From NCBI GenBank assembly GCA_001789205.1, contig MFYT01000009.1:119580-153767 (forward strand): a stretch of DNA of 34,188 nt, written 5' to 3'. Below, piece after piece: positions 7,534 through 15,016 of the stretch. Under the pieces are notes generated by a model, which worked only from the letters and a program-made list of their open reading frames with translations, was not told the origin of the DNA and ran no database searches. Position 1 is the first letter of the stretch; each line of letters opens with the position of its first letter. The translations under genes were made by a program, and so were the position numbers. Source of the stretch: Candidatus Raymondbacteria bacterium RIFOXYA2_FULL_49_16. GTDB taxonomy: Bacteria > Fibrobacterota > OXYB2-FULL-49-7 > XYB2-FULL-49-35.

Positions 7534-9156
7534 ATGCTTGTACGAACTTTGACCGCAGCAAGGCGTGTTGTCCTGTTTTTTATCCTGGCAATAATCAGTC
7601 AAAATGCGGCCCAATCCAGCCAGCCGCAGGTCCAGTTTGGCGACTTGCGCTATTGCGGGGCCTTTAAGCTCCCGGAGTATTGGGAGCCCGTGTGCGATGA
7701 CCAATGCACATTCCACTATGCGCACGGCGCCGTGGCATTCAACCCGCACCAGGGCGGAAACAACGCAAACCCGCCATCATTGTTCGTTGCATGCTTTACA
7801 GGACAAGGGGCTTCCAACGTGGGTGAGGTCAGCATACCGGAACCGGTGATCTCCAACACCGGTAACATCAATGATCTTCCAACAGCAACAAGCCTCCAAC
7901 GCTGCGCCAATGCAGAGGCAGGCGCGTCGGCCACCCTGAGTTTTGGGGAGGGAGGGATCAGCGGGATCCTGATCGCGGGCTCAAAAATGTACTTTACCTG
8001 CTACAACAGCTATCCGGCAGGCGGCTGTCAGTCCCTTAGCCACTTTGTGAAAAATTCATTGGATCTAAGCGCTGCCGATGCAACAGGTGCGTTTCTGGTC
8101 ACTAACAATGCAGGCGGAACCTGTTTTATTAACGGCCCAATGACCTGGATACCGCAGGAGTGGCAGGCTGCGCTGGGAAACATGCCTGCCATTACCTATA
8201 ATTGCTGCCACAGCATAATTGCCTCCACTTCATGGGGACCCGCCGCCTTTGCCTTTGATCCATCAGCGCTTGGCAACACCCCTGCCGCCAGTGTGGCGCT
8301 CCAGTACTACACCAGCAGCCACCCGGCATTGGGACAGTGGGACGGAGGGTCTGGCCCTCTGGTTTTTGAGACGGCATGGAACAACAGCTGGAACGATGCG
8401 CCAGTACCGGGATATCGCGGGCTGGTGATCCCGGACGGAACCAGGAGCGCCTTGTATTTTGGGGCGCAGGGAATCGGGGAATACTGCTATGGCGAGGGGA
8501 CCAGTGATTCAAGTCTCCACGGACAGCCATACGGAGGCACTATATACTGCTATGACCCGGCCGCAGTGGTCAGCAAAGGCGATCACGCGTATCCGTACCG
8601 CTTCCAAATCATGGCATTTGACCTGAACGACTGGGCCTCTGTTGCGGCTGGCGCAAAAGAACCGTATGAAGTAACACCATACGCGGTCTGGCCGCTTGCG
8701 CCGCCGGTAATCCCATTTACAAACGGTATCACTGACGCCGGGGGAGGCGGAGCAGCGTACGACCCAGCCACTAGGCGGATATACTGGGAACAGGCGCGCG
8801 CATATGGCAGCGGCCTCCCGATAATCCACGTATGGGAAGTAACGTCGGCGACCGCGGTCGCACCCTGGCATGCGCTGGAAAATCAGACTGACATAATTAC
8901 AGCGTATCCGAATCCGTGTAATCCCGGGGTAAAAATAACCGTACACTGGCAATGGACGGTGGATAGCAGAGATGCGATCATAGAAATATATAGTGTTCGT
9001 GGCGCATTGGTCCAAAAACTGCGCGCAGCTCGCAACACGGCCGACCAGCGGGCCGGAATTGCTTGGGACGCGTCCAGCCAGCCAAGCGGAATCTATGTAA
9101 TCAAAGCGGTCATCGGTAATACACGCGGGTCAAAAACCATCGTATTGACAAAATAA
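7534..9156 (+). CDS. Secreted protein with C-terminal sorting domain, paralogue of the first gene
   Basis: Starting at 7534, behind GGAGGT (7524-7529), gives a clean signal peptide: MLVRTLTAARRVVLFFILAI followed by ISQNAAQ. An ATG at 7522 overlaps the upstream stop and would add four residues. The mature protein shares with the gene at 1-1541 the blocks 'LRYCGAFKLP', 'GAVAFNPH', 'PPSLFVACFTGQ', 'GEVSIPEPVIS' and 'INDLPTATSLQ', plus a Cys-rich middle. I do not recognise the domain. The C-terminus (YPNPCNPGVKITV...WDASSQPSGIYVIKA...KTIVLTK) is a sorting domain, with Cys replacing the usual Phe of PNPFNP. The DNA of the WDASSQPSG segment is almost identical to that in the first gene, which suggests recent duplication or gene conversion. 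It ends 2 bp before the convergent mazG stop. Confidence 0.82.
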   Translation: MLVRTLTAARRVVLFFILAIISQNAAQSSQPQVQFGDLRYCGAFKLPEYWEPVCDDQCTFHYAHGAVAFNPHQGGNNANPPSLFVACFTGQGASNVGEVSIPEPVISNTGNINDLPTATSLQRCANAEAGASATLSFGEGGISGILIAGSKMYFTCYNSYPAGGCQSLSHFVKNSLDLSAADATGAFLVTNNAGGTCFINGPMTWIPQEWQAALGNMPAITYNCCHSIIASTSWGPAAFAFDPSALGNTPAASVALQYYTSSHPALGQWDGGSGPLVFETAWNNSWNDAPVPGYRGLVIPDGTRSALYFGAQGIGEYCYGEGTSDSSLHGQPYGGTIYCYDPAAVVSKGDHAYPYRFQIMAFDLNDWASVAAGAKEPYEVTPYAVWPLAPPVIPFTNGITDAGGGGAAYDPATRRIYWEQARAYGSGLPIIHVWEVTSATAVAPWHALENQTDIITAYPNPCNPGVKITVHWQWTVDSRDAIIEIYSVRGALVQKLRAARNTADQRAGIAWDASSQPSGIYVIKAVIGNTRGSKTIVLTK

Positions 9157-9158
9157 GC

Positions 9159-9962
9159 CTACCGCCCGTCGCCTTTTGCATCCCTGCGTTTTTCCTTGTC
9201 CCAATACGTGTCCATCTCCGCGAGGCTCATGCGTTCGAGTTTTTTTCCATCGCGGGCAATACGCACTTCCATACCCTTAAACCGGCGGGAGAATTTTTTG
9301 TTAGTGAGCGCAAGCGCCTCTTCGGGGTCAATGTCCAGTTTGCGCGCAAGATTGACAACCGAGAAAAGAAGATCTCCCAATTCGTCCCTGATCCGGTACG
9401 CGCGTCCCGAACGCACCGCGGCCCTGAGCTCGCCCGTCTCCTCGCCTATTTTATCGAAGATGCCCCGCGTGTCCTTCCAGTCGAACCCTGCGCGGCCAAC
9501 GCGCTTTTGTATCTTGAACGCCTTGAGCACTGCGGGCATGTGCGCGGGTATGCCGTCGAGAAGGGAAACGCGGCGCCTGTTGTGGGGCTCGTTGCGCTTG
9601 ATGCGCTCCCAGTTTGAAATAACCTGCCCGCTGTCCTTTACAACCGCTGATCCAAAAACATGGGGATGCCTGCGTTCGAGCTTGTCGCTGATGCTCCTGA
9701 GAACATCGTCCATGGAGAAACGTCGCTTCTCCGCGGCCATTTGGGCGTGGAAGACAATCTGGAGCATAAGGTCGCCCAGCTCCTCGCACATAGCGGCCGG
9801 GTCGTTGTCGAGCGCTGCCTCGTAAAATTCATACGCCTCTTCGATAAGGCAGCGGAGTATGGTGCGATGGTTCTGCTCACGGTCCCAGGGACACCCCTTG
9901 GGACCGCGCAGGCGCGCCATGATCCGGACCAGCCGCTGGAATTCACCACTCTTTGTTTTCAC
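9159..9962 (-). CDS. mazG: Nucleoside triphosphate pyrophosphohydrolase MazG
   Basis: A 267-residue protein with two MazG domains in tandem, as in full-length housekeeping MazG. The first carries GPKGCPWDREQNHRTI, then the metal-binding pattern EEAYEF...CEELGDLMLQIVFHAQ, and RRHPHVFG. The second has EETGELRAAV...RDELGDLLFSVVNLAR and TNKKFSRRF. MazG hydrolyses NTPs and dNTPs to the monophosphate plus pyrophosphate, and in the cytosol it clears aberrant nucleotides and affects ppGpp levels. It lies 5 bp downstream of yciO on the same strand and is probably cotranscribed with it. Confidence 0.95.
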   Translation of the reverse strand: MKTKSGEFQRLVRIMARLRGPKGCPWDREQNHRTILRCLIEEAYEFYEAALDNDPAAMCEELGDLMLQIVFHAQMAAEKRRFSMDDVLRSISDKLERRHPHVFGSAVVKDSGQVISNWERIKRNEPHNRRRVSLLDGIPAHMPAVLKAFKIQKRVGRAGFDWKDTRGIFDKIGEETGELRAAVRSGRAYRIRDELGDLLFSVVNLARKLDIDPEEALALTNKKFSRRFKGMEVRIARDGKKLERMSLAEMDTYWDKEKRRDAKGDGR

Positions 9963-9967
9963 GTTTC

Positions 9968-10582
9968 TTACTCCCCGAAATAGCTCAGATCGCCGCTCCC
10001 GTGCCGGATAATGACCGGCGTATCCTCTTCGAGGCTTATAATGGATGAAGGCGCGTATGAAACCTCGCCACCATCAATGACCATATCGATCTCATGGCCA
10101 ATACGCTTGTTGATTTCGTGTGGATCGTTGAGCACCTCGTTTTCAGTGAGCCGTATTCCGCAGGAGAGCAGGGGCGAACCAACAGCCTCGTACAATGCCT
10201 GGGCAATGGGCGCTTTGGGCATGCGCACGCCAATTGTCTTACGCTTGGTCAGCGTCAGCTTGGGTAAAATAGTCTTGCCCTTTAAAATGAAGGTATAGGG
10301 GCCGGGCAGATGGTGCTTCATGATCCTGTAGGCTGTGGTGGAAATATGGGCATATTCGCTAAGTTTTGAAAAATCATAGCATATGCAGCTGAAAAGACGT
10401 GATTTATCAGCCCTTTTGACCATATAAAGCCTGTCAACCGCCTTCTTATTGAATATCTCTGCGCACAAGGCATAGGTTGTGTCGGACGGATACGCTATAA
10501 CTCCACCATTTTTAATGAGTTGCGCAGCCTGTTGGACCAGCCGATTCTGGGGATTTTCAGGATGGATTGCACAGATAGACAT
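9968..10582 (-). CDS. yciO: YciO-type YrdC/Sua5-domain protein
   Basis: A 204-residue protein with the YrdC fold. GGVIAYPSDTTYAL and the VKRADKSR basic strand form the nucleotide/bicarbonate-binding part, followed by PGPYTFILKG, KRKTIGVRMP and TPVIIRHGSGD. The N-terminal HPENPQNRLVQQA and the overall match in length and motif order point to the YciO branch rather than to TsaC proper, which carries an SANxSG motif. Here the equivalent region reads CGIRLTENEV. TsaC/Sua5 proteins make threonylcarbamoyl-AMP for the t6A modification of tRNA, and YciO has related but weaker activity. It could be the only such enzyme in the genome or a secondary one. It is transcribed away from fliD and ahead of mazG. 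Confidence 0.9.
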   Translation of the reverse strand: MSICAIHPENPQNRLVQQAAQLIKNGGVIAYPSDTTYALCAEIFNKKAVDRLYMVKRADKSRLFSCICYDFSKLSEYAHISTTAYRIMKHHLPGPYTFILKGKTILPKLTLTKRKTIGVRMPKAPIAQALYEAVGSPLLSCGIRLTENEVLNDPHEINKRIGHEIDMVIDGGEVSYAPSSIISLEEDTPVIIRHGSGDLSYFGE

Positions 10583-10619
10583 GTGGCGTGGAATAAATAG
10601 TTAATGTTGATGAATAATC

Positions 10620-10647
10620 TCAAGTTTTTTCACGGAAAAGTCGATAA
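10620..10647 (+). promoter_or_regulatory. Sigma-28 (FliA)-like flagellar promoter for fliD
   Basis: TCAAGTTT (10620-10627), a 12-nt spacer, then GTCGATAA (10640-10647). The known sigma-28 consensus is TAAAGTTT-N11-GCCGATAA, so each box has seven of eight bases and the spacer is one longer. Transcription would start near 10655, giving a leader of about 37 nt before the ATG at 10692, with a GGGG ribosome site inside it. This is the expected promoter class for a filament-cap operon. Confidence 0.7.
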
Positions 10648-10691
10648 TAGTGATTGAAGACATCCATTTTTGGATAAAAAAGGGGATTACC

Positions 10692-12749
10692 ATGGCAGAA
10701 GGATTATCGATCGGCGGTCTGGCTTCGGGGCTGGACACAAATGCGATCATCGACGGCCTGGTCAACATTGAACGGAGCCGTATAACCCGGGTTGAAACGC
10801 AAAAAGACAACTACAACCTCACGCTCTCATCGTGGGGCGACCTTTCCTCAAAGCTCAGCGAACTTTCCCGCAAGGCCGACACGGTCAACAACGCGGAGTC
10901 TTTTGACAAATATTCCCTCACCTCGTCCAACGAGGACATTGTAACGCTCGAAGGCCTTGAAGGCGGCTCGCCCGGCACCTTTAGCATTGGCGTGTACCAG
11001 CTTGCCCAAAGCGAAAAGATCATGTCCAACACCTACGCGAAACAGAACATCGCATTGGGTCTCTCGGGCCAGTTTACCGTAAACCGGACAAAAGACGCGG
11101 TTGCAGAAGACCCGGCTGGCACTGATGTGACCATTACGATTGAAGCGGGCGACACCCTGCGCGACCTGCGGGACAAGATCAATTCAGCGGCTGACATCGG
11201 CATTTCAGCCTCTATTGTAAAGCTGAGCGAAACTGAATACAGTTTGATCATTACCAGCAAGGACACGGGTTCGGGCGGCACCGCCTATACCGAGACTACT
11301 GGCACTGTGCTTCGCGACCTGGGCATTCTCAACACTGCGGGCGAAAAGGGCAACGTGAGCCACAAGGCCGAATCCGCGGCAAACACCAGCGGCGGCGATA
11401 TTACCGCGGCAACGCTCTTTTCGGACATAGATGCCGCAAGCGCGTCAGTGAACGACACCATCACCATACGGGGCATGGACCATAATGGCAACGAGATTGC
11501 AACCCGAAACTTTGTCATCGACGATCCAGCCAGTCTCACGGTAAACGACCTGCTCAAGGAAATTGAAAAGACCTTTAACGGCACTGTCACGGCCACGGTC
11601 GAAAACGGCAAAATCATGGTCACGGACAAGACCACGGGAAAAAGCGCGCTCCAGGTTGAAATAACGGCAAACAACGAGGGCGGCGGCTCGCTTAATTTTG
11701 GCGGCCTTATGGCCGTGAATACCGCTGGCAAAAATGGCATTCTCCAGGTTGGCCAGGACGCCTTTTTCAGCGTTGACGGCCTCTATCTGCAGTCGTACGC
11801 GAACAAGGCCGAAGACACCATCGAAGGCGTGGCCGTGAACCTGAAAAAGGTGGACCTTGCCGAAAAGGTCACAGTCACACTCGACCGAGACCTCGACGCA
11901 GTGACCGCCAATGTGCAGAGCTTCCTTGATACGGTCAACGGGGTCATGAAATATATCACTGAAAAATCAAAAGTCAAGGTGACCCAGGGTGACAAAGAAG
12001 ATCCCAACGCCAGCAGCACGGACAAAAAGGACAAAACCGAAAAAGGCCCCTTGTCCAACGATTCCACGGTCTCGCGCCTTAAAAACGACCTCTACAACAC
12101 CATGAGCAAACAGCTTGAGGAGCTGGTGGGCGCCAATTACAAGTCGCTTGCGTCAGTGGGTATCACCACTGACCGGTACACTGGCGAATTCACGATTGAC
12201 GAGGAAAAATTCAAAAAGGCCCTTGCCAACAATTATGACAATGTGAAAAAGCTCTTTGTTACGCGCGGCACTGCTGAAGACTCCAGCTTTATCCTGGGCC
12301 GCTCAACGGAAAACACCTCAGCGGGCAGATACCGCATTGATGTGGACGCGCGTACGGTCTCCAAACTCGACGCCAAGGACAACGTGATTGGGACCTGGAA
12401 CGCGGAATTGGTGGGCAGCGTGCTTACGGTAAAAGAGGACGGCCCGGCAAAGGACCTTTCGGTCACTGTACCGTCGTCCGGCAGCACTATCCTCACGTTC
12501 AGCAAGGGCGTTACCCGCGAGATGTACGACTATGTCAAAGGCATCACTGACGCGTACGACGGCGTGGTCTCTGTGCGCCAGAAAAATATCCAGGACCGCA
12601 TCGACGAACTGGACGAGCGCATTTATGATATGAATACCAAGCTCGAGGAATACCGGCAGCGCCTTATGAAGGAATATTCGGACCTTGAACAGAGCATGTC
12701 GAGAATACAGAGCCAGAGCAGCCAGATGATGGCCGCCCTGGGCGGATAA
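10692..12749 (+). CDS. fliD: Flagellar hook-associated protein 2 / filament cap FliD
   Basis: Starting at 10692 (AAAAGGGGATTACC ahead of the ATG) gives a 685-residue protein beginning AEGLSIGGLASGLDTNAIIDGLV, the diagnostic FliD N-terminus. An upstream GTG at 10650 would add 14 residues and would place the start inside the leader. The N-terminal D0/D1 part is followed by Thr/Asp-rich variable domains exposed at the cap (about 60-400). The C-terminal coiled coil (NIQDRIDELDERIYDMNTKLEEYRQRLMKEYSDLEQSM) ends SQSSQMMAALGG, the FliD C-term pattern. FliD caps the growing filament and directs flagellin folding outside the cell. fliS and a chaperone-like gene follow directly. Confidence 0.95.
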   Translation: MAEGLSIGGLASGLDTNAIIDGLVNIERSRITRVETQKDNYNLTLSSWGDLSSKLSELSRKADTVNNAESFDKYSLTSSNEDIVTLEGLEGGSPGTFSIGVYQLAQSEKIMSNTYAKQNIALGLSGQFTVNRTKDAVAEDPAGTDVTITIEAGDTLRDLRDKINSAADIGISASIVKLSETEYSLIITSKDTGSGGTAYTETTGTVLRDLGILNTAGEKGNVSHKAESAANTSGGDITAATLFSDIDAASASVNDTITIRGMDHNGNEIATRNFVIDDPASLTVNDLLKEIEKTFNGTVTATVENGKIMVTDKTTGKSALQVEITANNEGGGSLNFGGLMAVNTAGKNGILQVGQDAFFSVDGLYLQSYANKAEDTIEGVAVNLKKVDLAEKVTVTLDRDLDAVTANVQSFLDTVNGVMKYITEKSKVKVTQGDKEDPNASSTDKKDKTEKGPLSNDSTVSRLKNDLYNTMSKQLEELVGANYKSLASVGITTDRYTGEFTIDEEKFKKALANNYDNVKKLFVTRGTAEDSSFILGRSTENTSAGRYRIDVDARTVSKLDAKDNVIGTWNAELVGSVLTVKEDGPAKDLSVTVPSSGSTILTFSKGVTREMYDYVKGITDAYDGVVSVRQKNIQDRIDELDERIYDMNTKLEEYRQRLMKEYSDLEQSMSRIQSQSSQMMAALGG

Positions 12750-12779
12750 GGGACGGACGCCTAACCACGGAGAAACGCA

Positions 12780-13250
12780 ATGGTCAAAAACAGCATGTAC
12801 AATTCCTACAAGACCGCGAACGTCAACACCACGGACCAGGGAAAGCTGATCGTCATCTGCTACGATGTCGCGATCAAGGCGTGCACCCAGGCCAAGGAAC
12901 TCCTGGCCGAGAAAAAAATCGTTGAAAAATCAAAGAAAATCTACAAGGCGCAAGATGCAATAACCGAACTCATGGTCTCGCTCAACATGGAAAAGGGCGG
13001 TGCCTTTGCAAAAAGGCTCTTTGCGCTCTACGACTATTTCAACTGGCGCCTTTCCGAGGCGAACATCAAGCTGAACACCGCCATGATCGAGGAGGTGATG
13101 CGCCACCTGAAAAGCCTGCGCGATGCGTGGGTAGTGGCCGCTGAAAAGGTGCGCAAGGACACGCACGCGCCCATGGTGGCCCCAGCTTTGGCCACCGCGG
13201 CCGCGTCGTCCGATACCGGAAAGGCCTTTTCACTCAGGCTGGTGGGGTAA
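12780..13250 (+). CDS. fliS: Flagellin export chaperone FliS
   Basis: A 156-residue protein. The N-terminus NSMYNSYKTANVNTTDQGKLIVICYDVAIKAC matches the FliS consensus (YxxxxVxTASPxxLIxMLYDGA). The helical middle (LMVSLNMEKGGAFAKRLFALYDYFNWRLSEANI) matches SLDxExGGExAxNLxxLYxYMxxRLxxAN. The Ala/Ser-rich C-terminal 25 residues extend beyond the conserved fold. FliS binds the C-terminal helix of flagellin in the cytosol and keeps it unfolded for export. It lies 30 bp after fliD. Confidence 0.95.
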   Translation: MVKNSMYNSYKTANVNTTDQGKLIVICYDVAIKACTQAKELLAEKKIVEKSKKIYKAQDAITELMVSLNMEKGGAFAKRLFALYDYFNWRLSEANIKLNTAMIEEVMRHLKSLRDAWVVAAEKVRKDTHAPMVAPALATAAASSDTGKAFSLRLVG

Positions 13251-13256
13251 GCATCC

Positions 13257-13643
13257 ATGGAAAAAGAGTTGCGCACGCTGCTGGCCAGGCTGACAAGCGC
13301 ATACGAGACCATGAAAAAGATCTCGGACTGGCGAGCGCTCCGTTCACTCAAGGACATTGACGCGATCAACGCCATAGTCGCGCGCCGGGGTGAAGTGCTC
13401 GCTGAGATCCAGCTCCTTGCCGCCCAATTGCCCCAGGACAAGGAAACGCTTCCAGCCAGCCTTGTTTCGCAGTACGAAAAACTGAGGCTTCTGGTCGAGG
13501 AAATAGCCGCGGAAGACCGCAACTTCATGGACCAGGTACGCAAGCGCATGAGGGAAATCCAGGAAGAATTGACCGCCCAATATTTTATGAAAAAACACGT
13601 TCTTTCGAGCTACCGCAAGCAGCAGTACGCTTTTTCAGCGTAA
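13257..13643 (+). CDS. Small helical protein, probable FliT/FlgN-like flagellar chaperone
   Basis: A 128-residue, wholly helical, charged protein starting 6 bp after fliS. It resembles no family strongly by eye. The size, the predicted antiparallel coiled coil (LRTLLARLTSAYETMKKIS...LEEIAAEDRNFMDQVRKRMREIQEEL) and the place directly behind fliD-fliS match FliT- or FlgN-like export chaperones, which evolve fast and are usually recognised by position. FliT would bind FliD, and FlgN would bind the hook-filament junction proteins. The choice between them is open. Confidence 0.6.
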   Translation: MEKELRTLLARLTSAYETMKKISDWRALRSLKDIDAINAIVARRGEVLAEIQLLAAQLPQDKETLPASLVSQYEKLRLLVEEIAAEDRNFMDQVRKRMREIQEELTAQYFMKKHVLSSYRKQQYAFSA

Positions 13644-13699
13644 AAAATTTCAGAATTCCAGAATAAGCGTCCCCCGGAATGGCCCTTCAAAGAATACCT

Positions 13700-14944
13700 T
13701 TACCCTTTGGCCCTCTGCCCCTCTGACCCTTTCCCCCTCACCCGTAACAAACTTCCGGCAGGCACCTTGCGCTCAAACCGCATAATGACAATATCATTGG
13801 GATTGGGCCTCTCCCGGGGTTTTCCATCAACATCGGTGATTGAAAGGACGTGCGCCTCTTCGCAAAAGACCCCCTGTTCGGGCGACGCGAGGGTGAGTGC
13901 GTTCGAAGCGCTGAATTGATTCTTTACATCGACCACGGCCCTGTTTCCCGGCAATGCCTCGCGCACAATGCCCGCCAGAGCCCATTCCTGCTTGGCACGG
14001 GCATTCTTATAATTCTGCCTGAAATGGGTGTATTCCAGTTCCTGGTAAAAACCAGTGGTATAGCCCCGGTTACTAACCGAATTGAGCGCTTCCAGCCATT
14101 CGGGCCTCACTCGCCATTGTCCGCCCGCCTCGCGTAGGCTATCGATCGCTTCACGGTATACTTTTGTGACGATTGATATATAATGCGCGCTTTTGTTCCT
14201 TCCTTCGATCTTGAGCGCCCTGACCCCGGCGGCAATGAGCCGGTCGAGCAGCGGCAAGGAACAGAGGTCGCGCGAATTAAACAGGTATGTCTTGCCGTCA
14301 TGTTCTTCAACAGCCATGTCCCCGTCCTTGTTTGCTACGGAAAAAGGCGTACGGCACACATGGGAGCATAGACCCCGGTTACTCGACCGGTACGTAAGGT
14401 AATCGCTGAGCAGGCACCTTCCGGAATAGGCCATGCACATGGCGCCATGCGCAAAGACTTCGCACTCAATACCCGAGGTGTCGCACACCTCGCCTATCTC
14501 GTGAATTGACAGTTCCCTCGCAAGAATAACGCGCAGGGCGCCCTGCTCTTTCCAAAACCGGGCCGCGGCCCAATTGGACACATTGGCCTGGGTGGAGACA
14601 TGAAAGGGGACCGTGCGCGCCTTGAGCGGCGCAACAAGCGCCGGGTCTGAAATAATGACCGCGCTCACGGGAAAGTCCGCCAGGGCGTCTATGAACCGCG
14701 CGCTCTCTTCGATATCGCTGTTAGTCAACACACTGTTGAGTGTCACATAAGCCTTTTTTCCCGCGCCAACGGTCCGGTCAATGGCCCGGCCAATCTCCTC
14801 AAGGCCAAAGTCCTCGTTGCCCGCGCGCAAGCTCCACCGTGCGGGCCCGAAATAGAGCGCGTCAGCGCCATACCGCAGGCCAGCCTCAAGAGTTTCCATG
14901 CTGCCCGCAGGGACTACCAGCTCAACAGGGACACTTTGTTCCAT
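13700..14944 (-). CDS. Peptidase U32 family protein (TrhP/RlhA-like RNA hydroxylation)
   Basis: The start chosen is the ATG at 14944 (MEQSVPVELVVPAGS), which begins right at the conserved domain. A GTG at 14974 adds ten residues. ELVVPAGSMETLEAGLRYGADALYFG is the standard N-terminus. The U32 signature appears as EVFAHGAMCMAYSGRCLLSDYL around residue 165, followed by SSNRGLCSHVCRTPF, which supplies further conserved cysteines. Family members TrhP (YegQ) and RlhA hydroxylate tRNA uridine or 23S rRNA cytidine using prephenate-linked chemistry and an iron-sulfur cluster; the peptidase name is historical. The last ~12 residues (GKGSEGQRAKG) come from a G-rich low-complexity tract that is probably repeat-derived. 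It converges with the flagellar cluster. Confidence 0.85.
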   Translation of the reverse strand: MEQSVPVELVVPAGSMETLEAGLRYGADALYFGPARWSLRAGNEDFGLEEIGRAIDRTVGAGKKAYVTLNSVLTNSDIEESARFIDALADFPVSAVIISDPALVAPLKARTVPFHVSTQANVSNWAAARFWKEQGALRVILARELSIHEIGEVCDTSGIECEVFAHGAMCMAYSGRCLLSDYLTYRSSNRGLCSHVCRTPFSVANKDGDMAVEEHDGKTYLFNSRDLCSLPLLDRLIAAGVRALKIEGRNKSAHYISIVTKVYREAIDSLREAGGQWRVRPEWLEALNSVSNRGYTTGFYQELEYTHFRQNYKNARAKQEWALAGIVREALPGNRAVVDVKNQFSASNALTLASPEQGVFCEEAHVLSITDVDGKPRERPNPNDIVIMRFERKVPAGSLLRVRGKGSEGQRAKG

Positions 14945-15016
14945 GAGTGAAACATACCTTTTTACGCGAATCACGTACCATGCCCAGCCGTAGCTTTTTT
15001 ATATTATAGAGGTCTC

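Noticed and set aside
9196-9825. 209-codon plus-strand frame antisense to mazG
   Set aside because: Ser/Arg-rich antisense shadow of a clearly recognisable MazG protein.
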